Notes under the pieces: model-generated | Seen by the model: only the letters and a program-made list of their open reading frames with translations | Told to the model about the DNA's origin: nothing | The model's database searches: none | Position numbers and translations under genes: made by a program | NCBI RefSeq assembly: GCF_003031585.1 | Contig: NZ_PWAA01000033.1 | Span: 186,001-250,000, forward strand | DNA: 64,000 nt | From: Thalassobius sp. I31.1 | Lineage (GTDB): Bacteria; Pseudomonadota; Alphaproteobacteria; Rhodobacterales; Rhodobacteraceae | Direction: 5' to 3' | Shown here: positions 59,414-64,000 of the stretch, piece after piece | Position numbering within the stretch: the first letter of the stretch is position 1 | How the letters are laid out: each line of letters starts with the position of its first letter

Positions 59414-60289
59414 ATGAGTGAAAACAACACCCGCCTGGGGATCTGGCTGATGGTGGCCACCACCCTGGTGTTTGCGGTGCAGGACGGGCTGTCGCGCCAT
59501 CTGGCGGATGAATACCACGTGATGATGGTGGTGATGATCCGCTATTGGTTCTTTGCGGCTTTCGTGATTTTTCTGGCCAAACAACAGGGGATCATGCGTG
59601 AAGCCCTGAAGACGGAACAGCTGGGTCTTCAGGTGTTTCGCGGGGTGCTTCTGGCTGGGGAAATCTGCGTCACAGTCCTGGCTTTTGTCTGGCTTAGTCT
59701 GATTGAATCCCATGCGGTGTTTGCCTGCTACCCCCTTATTGTTGCACTACTTTCTGGTCCCGTACTGGGGGAGCAGGTGGGGTGGAAAAGGATGGCGGCG
59801 ATTGCGATTGGCTTTGTCGGGATCCTGATCATTCTGCAACCGGGCAGCGGGGTGTTTTCACCGGCAGCACTTGTGCCGCTTCTGGGGGCTGCGATGTTTG
59901 CGCTTTACGGGCTGCTGACCCGTTATGCTGCGCGCAAAGACAGCGCCATGGTCAGCTTTTTCTGGACCGGAATCGCAGGTGCGGTTGCCATGACCCTGGT
60001 GGGTATCTGGTTCTGGAAACCTATGGCAGGCGGTGACTGGATCTGGATGATAACCCTTTGTTTTTCCGGCGTTCTGGGGCACTGGCTGTTGATCAAATGC
60101 TATGCCGTGGCTGAAGCCAGTGCAGTGCAGCCCTTCGCCTATCTGCAGCTGGTCTGGGTCAGTATCATTGGCGTGAGCTTCCTTGGGGAGACCCTGCGCA
60201 CCAATGTGATGATCGGTGCTGTTGTGGTGGTTGGCGCGGGTGTTTTTGCGCTTTGGCGGGAACGTGTGGCGGCGAAACGGGCCGCGTAA
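59414..60289 (+). CDS. DMT-superfamily permease (EamA)
   Basis: 291 residues, ten membrane helices in two EamA repeats. The start is LGIWLMVATTLVFAVQDGLSRHLADEYHVMMVVMIRYWFFA; the second half ends AVQPFAYLQLVWVSIIGVSFLGETLRTNVMIGAVVVVGAGVFALWRER. It exports an unknown metabolite. It starts 4 bases after mnmD, so both are one transcript. A dispersed repeat with hairpin follows the stop. Confidence 0.9.
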   Translation: MSENNTRLGIWLMVATTLVFAVQDGLSRHLADEYHVMMVVMIRYWFFAAFVIFLAKQQGIMREALKTEQLGLQVFRGVLLAGEICVTVLAFVWLSLIESHAVFACYPLIVALLSGPVLGEQVGWKRMAAIAIGFVGILIILQPGSGVFSPAALVPLLGAAMFALYGLLTRYAARKDSAMVSFFWTGIAGAVAMTLVGIWFWKPMAGGDWIWMITLCFSGVLGHWLLIKCYAVAEASAVQPFAYLQLVWVSIIGVSFLGETLRTNVMIGAVVVVGAGVFALWRERVAAKRAA

Positions 60290-60293
60290 TAAG

Positions 60294-60341
60294 CGGGGAC
60301 CAGCCCCCACACCCCCGGGATATTTTCAGAACCAAAATGAG
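60294..60341 (+). repeat. dispersed hairpin repeat after the DMT gene
   Basis: GGGG-ACCAG-CCCC hairpin, ACACCCCCGGGATATTTTC and AGAACCAAAATGAGG. Same layout as copies at 27411, 27578 and 63466. Position just after a stop suggests it also serves as a 3' end. Confidence 0.75.
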
Positions 60342-60429
60342 GAAATATCACCATGCACAAAGCATGCACTTTCTATGCACATCTTATGCATATCAGGCGT
60401 GCGGGGGATTACGCACCTGTTAACCGGGG

Positions 60430-62415
60430 TTAACGGGTGCGGCGCAATTCCTCTGACAGGCGGATCGGGCTGGTTTGGCCGCTGAGGCGGGCGCGATAGA
60501 CCACCATGCTTTCCATCACCCGCATCACGTAATTACGGGTTTCGCGGAAAGGAATATGTTCGACCCAATCCACCGGATCCGTGCGTTCGCGACGCGGATC
60601 ACCGTAACGTTCCATCCAGCGGATCGGACGAGACGGGCCGGCGTTATAGCCAGCGGCAACCAGCGGGTAAGCCGTGCCAAATTCCTCGACCAGGCCCGCC
60701 AGATAAGCGGACCCAAGGCGTGCGTTATAGACCGGATCAGCCGTGAGACCGGGCAGGTTATAGCTGACGCCAAGTTCGCCGGACACTTGCTGTGCTGTGC
60801 GTGGCATAAGTTGCATAAGACCACGGGCACCGGCACCGGACACCACCACCGGATCAAATTCACTTTCACGCCGCGCGATGGACAGGGCCAGTTCCGGCAC
60901 CACGGGCAGATTGCTGTCAGCCAGCGGATGCAGCGGGTAGTAAGCTGCATGCAGGGTCAGACCACGCGACGCCGCACGTTTGCCGATCATCACCGCGATA
61001 TGCGGTTCCTGCAAAGCAATCGCGAGATTGCCAAGCTGACCAATTTCTTCGCGCGGAAGGGTTTCCGTCAGATGGGTCAGGAAACGTTCTGACAGCGACA
61101 AATCCCCGGCCTGTTGCAGCAGAAACCCGGCCTGAAAGACGGAACTTTGCAGGAAAGGCGCCTGACGCCAGTTCGGGAAATCTTCGCCGCCGGTCAGGCG
61201 GGTATCCATGGCAACACCGACACGTTCAGCGGCAAGCTGGCCATAAAAGCTGGTCTGATGTTGCGCGCCAGCCCGGTAGAATTCGGCGGCGCGGGCGTCA
61301 TTGCCCAGGGCTTCCTGCGCGCGGCCCTGCCAGTATCCGGCGCGGCCAAGGCTGATCGGGGTGAAGACGGCCTCTTTAAAGCGGGCGAAATGACGGGCGG
61401 CGGTTTCCGCGTCATTGAGTTTGCGCAGAGCGATGTAACCAGCCAGCCATTCCAGATCGGCGTAATTGCTGCCGGATGACATGCCATGGGTTGCGGCCAG
61501 GCGATAGGCGGCGCGGTTTTTACCATCACGCATCAGCTGGCGGGCAATGGCGCGTTGCCAGTGGCCCCAGCGGTTGGCTTCGCCGGTGCCCGCGCTGCTG
61601 CGGGCCTGTGAAATGGCCAGTTCAGCGGCGCTGTCATAGCGGCCTTTGCGGGCGCGCCAGGTGAAGCGTTCCCAGGCAAGGCCGGGATCAGTCTGAAGGC
61701 TTGCGGGAATGGCTTCGATAAAGCCATCAACGCCGTCTTCATCAAAACGCAGTGCCATACGGGCACTGGCCAGAGCCTGCCAGCCTTCAGACACAAAGGG
61801 GCGCATTTTTGCGATCTCTGCGCGATCGGCACGCCAGAGGAAATGATCGAGGCGTGCGTTGTGATGATCCGCCAGCAAGCTGCCGTAACGACCAAGGAAG
61901 ATCTCGCGGTCTTCATCTTCTTTCACCGGCAGGCTTTGCCATGCCGTCACAATGGCGGCGCGGGCGTCATTGGGGTTGCCGGTTTCCCGCAGGGCGCGGG
62001 CGTAATACAGCGCACCATGGCCGGTCTGGGGTTTCTGATCTTCAAAATAAGCGATGACCTGACGCAGAGGCGTGTTTTCATCAATGCTGGCTTCGCCCCG
62101 GCGGCGCATCAGTTTCAGACCTGGCCAGTCAGACCGGCGGGCCAGAAAATCGCGATATTCAGAAAAAGACCCTTCGGGCGACCGCAGGCGCAGCCACTGG
62201 ATCACATCACGCCCGACGTCGCCTGAGGCGCGGGCGGCGGAAAGGGCAGCAGACCAGTCTTTTTCTGCTGCGGCTTCGAGGCCGCGGGACAGGGCTGCTG
62301 CCTGCTGACGGTTTTGCGCCTGAGCGTGACCCGGGGCCAGCATCGGGGTCAGAATCACAGCCAGACACAGGGTCAGGGTGAAGCGAAAGAATGATCGCAC
62401 GGCTCTTTTCCTCAT
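60430..62415 (-). CDS. slt: soluble lytic murein transglycosylase
   Basis: 661 residues. MRKRAVRSFFRFTLTLCLAVILTPMLAPGHAQA is a long signal peptide. A helical repeat domain (about 40-480, superhelical ring as in Slt70) precedes the catalytic SLT domain, ALSIARRESEFDPVVVSGAGARGLMQLMPRTAQQVSGELGVSYNLPGLTADPVYNARLGSAYLAGLVEEFG, with catalytic Glu in RRESEF. It cleaves glycan strands with anhydro-muramic acid formation. The order slt-dapA-smpB is conserved in this group. Confidence 0.95.
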   Translation of the reverse strand: MRKRAVRSFFRFTLTLCLAVILTPMLAPGHAQAQNRQQAAALSRGLEAAAEKDWSAALSAARASGDVGRDVIQWLRLRSPEGSFSEYRDFLARRSDWPGLKLMRRRGEASIDENTPLRQVIAYFEDQKPQTGHGALYYARALRETGNPNDARAAIVTAWQSLPVKEDEDREIFLGRYGSLLADHHNARLDHFLWRADRAEIAKMRPFVSEGWQALASARMALRFDEDGVDGFIEAIPASLQTDPGLAWERFTWRARKGRYDSAAELAISQARSSAGTGEANRWGHWQRAIARQLMRDGKNRAAYRLAATHGMSSGSNYADLEWLAGYIALRKLNDAETAARHFARFKEAVFTPISLGRAGYWQGRAQEALGNDARAAEFYRAGAQHQTSFYGQLAAERVGVAMDTRLTGGEDFPNWRQAPFLQSSVFQAGFLLQQAGDLSLSERFLTHLTETLPREEIGQLGNLAIALQEPHIAVMIGKRAASRGLTLHAAYYPLHPLADSNLPVVPELALSIARRESEFDPVVVSGAGARGLMQLMPRTAQQVSGELGVSYNLPGLTADPVYNARLGSAYLAGLVEEFGTAYPLVAAGYNAGPSRPIRWMERYGDPRRERTDPVDWVEHIPFRETRNYVMRVMESMVVYRARLSGQTSPIRLSEELRRTR

Positions 62416-62568
62416 TTTGCGCAGAATCGCGCTGTTTTGGCGGTAAATCTAGCGCATCTCCCCCTTTCCACAAATCACAATCCCGGATAGAGAGTTCGCG
62501 CGGCACCGATCCGCCGCGAGAAACAACATCTATGGCGATATATCGCCCGCAACAAAAGGAAGCGTATC

Positions 62569-63444
62569 ATGTTTACTGGCTCTCTGCCCGCACTGGTTAC
62601 GCCGTTGAAAGACGGCCAGGTGGATTTTGTTGCGCTTAAGAAACTTGTGGAATGGCATATTGCTGAGGGGTCCGACGGTCTTGTGCCTGTGGGGACAACC
62701 GGCGAAAGCCCGACCCTGAGCCATGACGAACATGAACAGGTGATCGAAGCTGTTGTCGAAGTTGTGGCTGGCCGCATTCCTGTAATTGCCGGTGCTGGCA
62801 GCAACAACACCGTGGAAACCGTGCGTTTCCTGCAGCACGCGGAACGTGTGGGTGCGACGGCTGGTCTGGTTGTGACGCCGTATTACAACAAGCCGACCCA
62901 ACGTGGGTTGTATGCACATTTCAAAGCGGCGCATGATGCCTGCAATCTGCCGATTGTGATTTACAACATTCCGGGTCGTTCCGTTGTTGATATGACACCG
63001 GAAACCATGGGTGAACTGGCAAAGCTGCCGCGCATTGTTGCAGTGAAAGATGCCACCGGTGACATCGCCCGCGTCAGCCAGCAGCGCGCAAGCTGTGGAG
63101 CAGATTTCATTCAGCTGTCTGGTGAAGATGCCTCGGCCCTTGGGTTTAATGCCCATGGTGGTGTTGGCTGTATTTCTGTGACAGCAAATGTTGCGCCACG
63201 TCTGTGTGCGGAATTCCAGGCAGCGACGCTGGCGGGTGATTACGCAAAGGCGCTGGAATATCAGGACAAGCTGATGCCCCTGCATGAGGCGATCTTTGTT
63301 GAGCCTGGCCTGACCGGTGCGAAATATGGTCTGTCAAAGCTGGGCCTGTGTTCTGAAGATGTGCGCTCGCCTCTGACCGGGCTTCTGGATGAGACAAAGG
63401 CGCAGATTGATGCCGCCATGCGTCATGCCGGCCTGATCAACTGA
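62569..63444 (+). CDS. dapA: 4-hydroxy-tetrahydrodipicolinate synthase
   Basis: 291 residues, TIM barrel. [14 protein letters not shown] is the pyruvate-binding box, [18 protein letters not shown] and [14 protein letters not shown] carry Tyr residues of the proton relay, and the Schiff-base Lys is in [10 protein letters not shown]. It condenses pyruvate with aspartate semialdehyde in lysine and peptidoglycan synthesis. AAAAGGAAGCGTATC before the ATG is the ribosome site. slt is divergent. Confidence 0.98.
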   Translation: MFTGSLPALVTPLKDGQVDFVALKKLVEWHIAEGSDGLVPVGTTGESPTLSHDEHEQVIEAVVEVVAGRIPVIAGAGSNNTVETVRFLQHAERVGATAGLVVTPYYNKPTQRGLYAHFKAAHDACNLPIVIYNIPGRSVVDMTPETMGELAKLPRIVAVKDATGDIARVSQQRASCGADFIQLSGEDASALGFNAHGGVGCISVTANVAPRLCAEFQAATLAGDYAKALEYQDKLMPLHEAIFVEPGLTGAKYGLSKLGLCSEDVRSPLTGLLDETKAQIDAAMRHAGLIN

Positions 63445-63465
63445 TCTGCCCATATCTGACAGGCA

Positions 63466-63520
63466 GCGGGGGCCAGCCCCCGCACCCCCGGGATATTTTC
63501 GCTGATAAGAAAGACAAAGG
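63466..63520 (+). repeat. dispersed hairpin repeat after dapA
   Basis: GCGGGGGC-CA-GCCCCCGC, 8-bp stem, then ACCCCCGGGATATTTTC and a degenerate A/G-rich end. It follows dapA by 22 bases and likely terminates its transcript. Confidence 0.75.
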
Positions 63521-63580
63521 GTGCCCGGTCTCTGCCGGGTGCCACTTTACACCCGTGATCTGAACGCATAGATCATCCCT

Positions 63581-64000
63581 ATGGCTAAAAAACCCAAGAC
63601 CGCAGAAGAAAAGAACTACAAAGTGATCGCCGAGAACCGGCGCGCGCGCTATGACTATGCCATTGAGGATGATGTCGAGTGTGGCGTTGTGCTTGAGGGG
63701 TCAGAGGTGAAATCCATGCGGGTGGGCCAGACCAATATCGCCGAAAGCTATGCGGCGGTTGAGGAAGGCGAGCTTTGGCTGATCAACAGCTATGTCGCGC
63801 CCTATAAACAGGCGGTGATGTTTGGCCATGAAGAGAAACGTCGTCGTAAACTCCTGGTATCGCGCAAAGAGCTGTCCAAGCTCTGGCAGGCGACCTCGCG
63901 CCAGGGGATGACCCTTGTGCCGCTGGTGATCTATTTCAACCATGTGGGCCGCGTGAAGATTAAGATCGGCGTTGCCAAGGGTAAGAAGAACCACGACAAA
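63581..64000 (+). CDS. smpB: SsrA-binding protein SmpB (partial, cut by window end)
   Basis: The first 140 codons are visible; typical SmpB has about 155-160, so only the basic C-terminal tail is missing. [75 protein letters not shown] is the SmpB beta-barrel. [51 protein letters not shown] follows. It brings tmRNA to stalled ribosomes. No tmRNA gene is seen in the window. Confidence 0.95.
   Translation, partial: MAKKPKTAEEKNYKVIAENRRARYDYAIEDDVECGVVLEGSEVKSMRVGQTNIAESYAAVEEGELWLINSYVAPYKQAVMFGHEEKRRRKLLVSRKELSKLWQATSRQGMTLVPLVIYFNHVGRVKIKIGVAKGKKNHDK

Noticed and set aside
1-64000. CRISPR arrays, insertion sequences, prophage genes, tRNA and rRNA genes
   Set aside because: None seen: no regularly spaced repeats, transposase or integrase motifs, phage structural genes, or T-loop signatures.

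Overview
The window looks like a piece of the main chromosome of an alphaproteobacterium of the order Rhodobacterales (Roseobacter/Rhodobacter type). The reasons are the protein sequences (a short HprK of 151 residues, a DUF6473 protein, a DUF1491 protein, EF-Tu and SMC of alphaproteobacterial type), the gene orders chvI-chvG-hprK-rapZ-EIIA-HPr next to pckA, pdxJ-acpS-lepB-rnc-era-recO, rsh-rpoZ-folK and slt-dapA-smpB, and dispersed GC-rich hairpins that continue into a CCCCGGGATATTT tail. The DNA is moderately GC-rich and very densely coded. Many neighbouring genes overlap by 1-4 bases, and several convergent pairs overlap at their stop codons. I saw no tRNA, rRNA, insertion sequence, prophage or CRISPR array.

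Layout. 0-4.2 kb: a small secreted protein, a hexapeptide acetyltransferase, an unknown protein, tuf and a lipoprotein. 4.2-11.5 kb: parC, an SH3 protein, a short-chain dehydrogenase, a Cro/CI-type regulator facing a small gene across a palindrome-rich gap, and a HIG1-like protein, cobalamin adenosyltransferase and unknown-gene operon. 11.6-15.3 kb: etfBA, a DUF6473 protein and 3-hydroxybutyryl-CoA dehydrogenase. 15.3-22.8 kb: the ChvG/ChvI two-component system joined to HprK, RapZ, a mannose-type EIIA, HPr and an acyltransferase, with pckA divergent. 22.9-26.7 kb: a ClpP-like lipoprotein, a TauE-type permease, methylsuccinyl-CoA dehydrogenase (mcd) and a META lipoprotein. 26.7-36.8 kb: a long leftward housekeeping block (folK, rpoZ, rsh, DUF2062, pdxJ, LysE, unknown, acpS, lepB, rnc, era, DUF1491, recO), broken before recO by a repeat-flanked 107-base element. 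36.9-43.2 kb: a NYN-domain protein, ispH, LysE, a methyltransferase, rnhA, two small membrane proteins and fmt with three tandem deformylase genes, the last of them lacking catalytic residues. 43.3-50.6 kb: a PatB/MalY aminotransferase, an L,D-transpeptidase, a glutathione-transferase-like protein, a single-domain response regulator, cobC-cobD and a lytic transglycosylase. 50.6-64 kb: smc, small secreted proteins, an FMN reductase broken by an amber codon, a mesaconyl-CoA-hydratase-like protein, a possible split MnmC pair, a DMT transporter, slt, dapA and the first 140 codons of smpB.

How the genes may work together. Mcd, EtfAB, hydroxybutyryl-CoA dehydrogenase, the mesaconyl-CoA-hydratase-like protein and the B12 genes (adenosyltransferase, cobC, cobD) fit acetyl-CoA assimilation through the B12-dependent ethylmalonyl-CoA pathway, with pckA as the exit to gluconeogenesis. 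ChvGI-HprK-HPr-EIIA is the regulatory, non-sugar PTS beside pckA. No obviously new multi-gene system is present. The points most worth a second look are the inactive-looking deformylase coupled to fmt, the inverted-repeat cassette before recO, the palindromes around the Cro/CI-type regulator, and the amber-interrupted flavin reductase.
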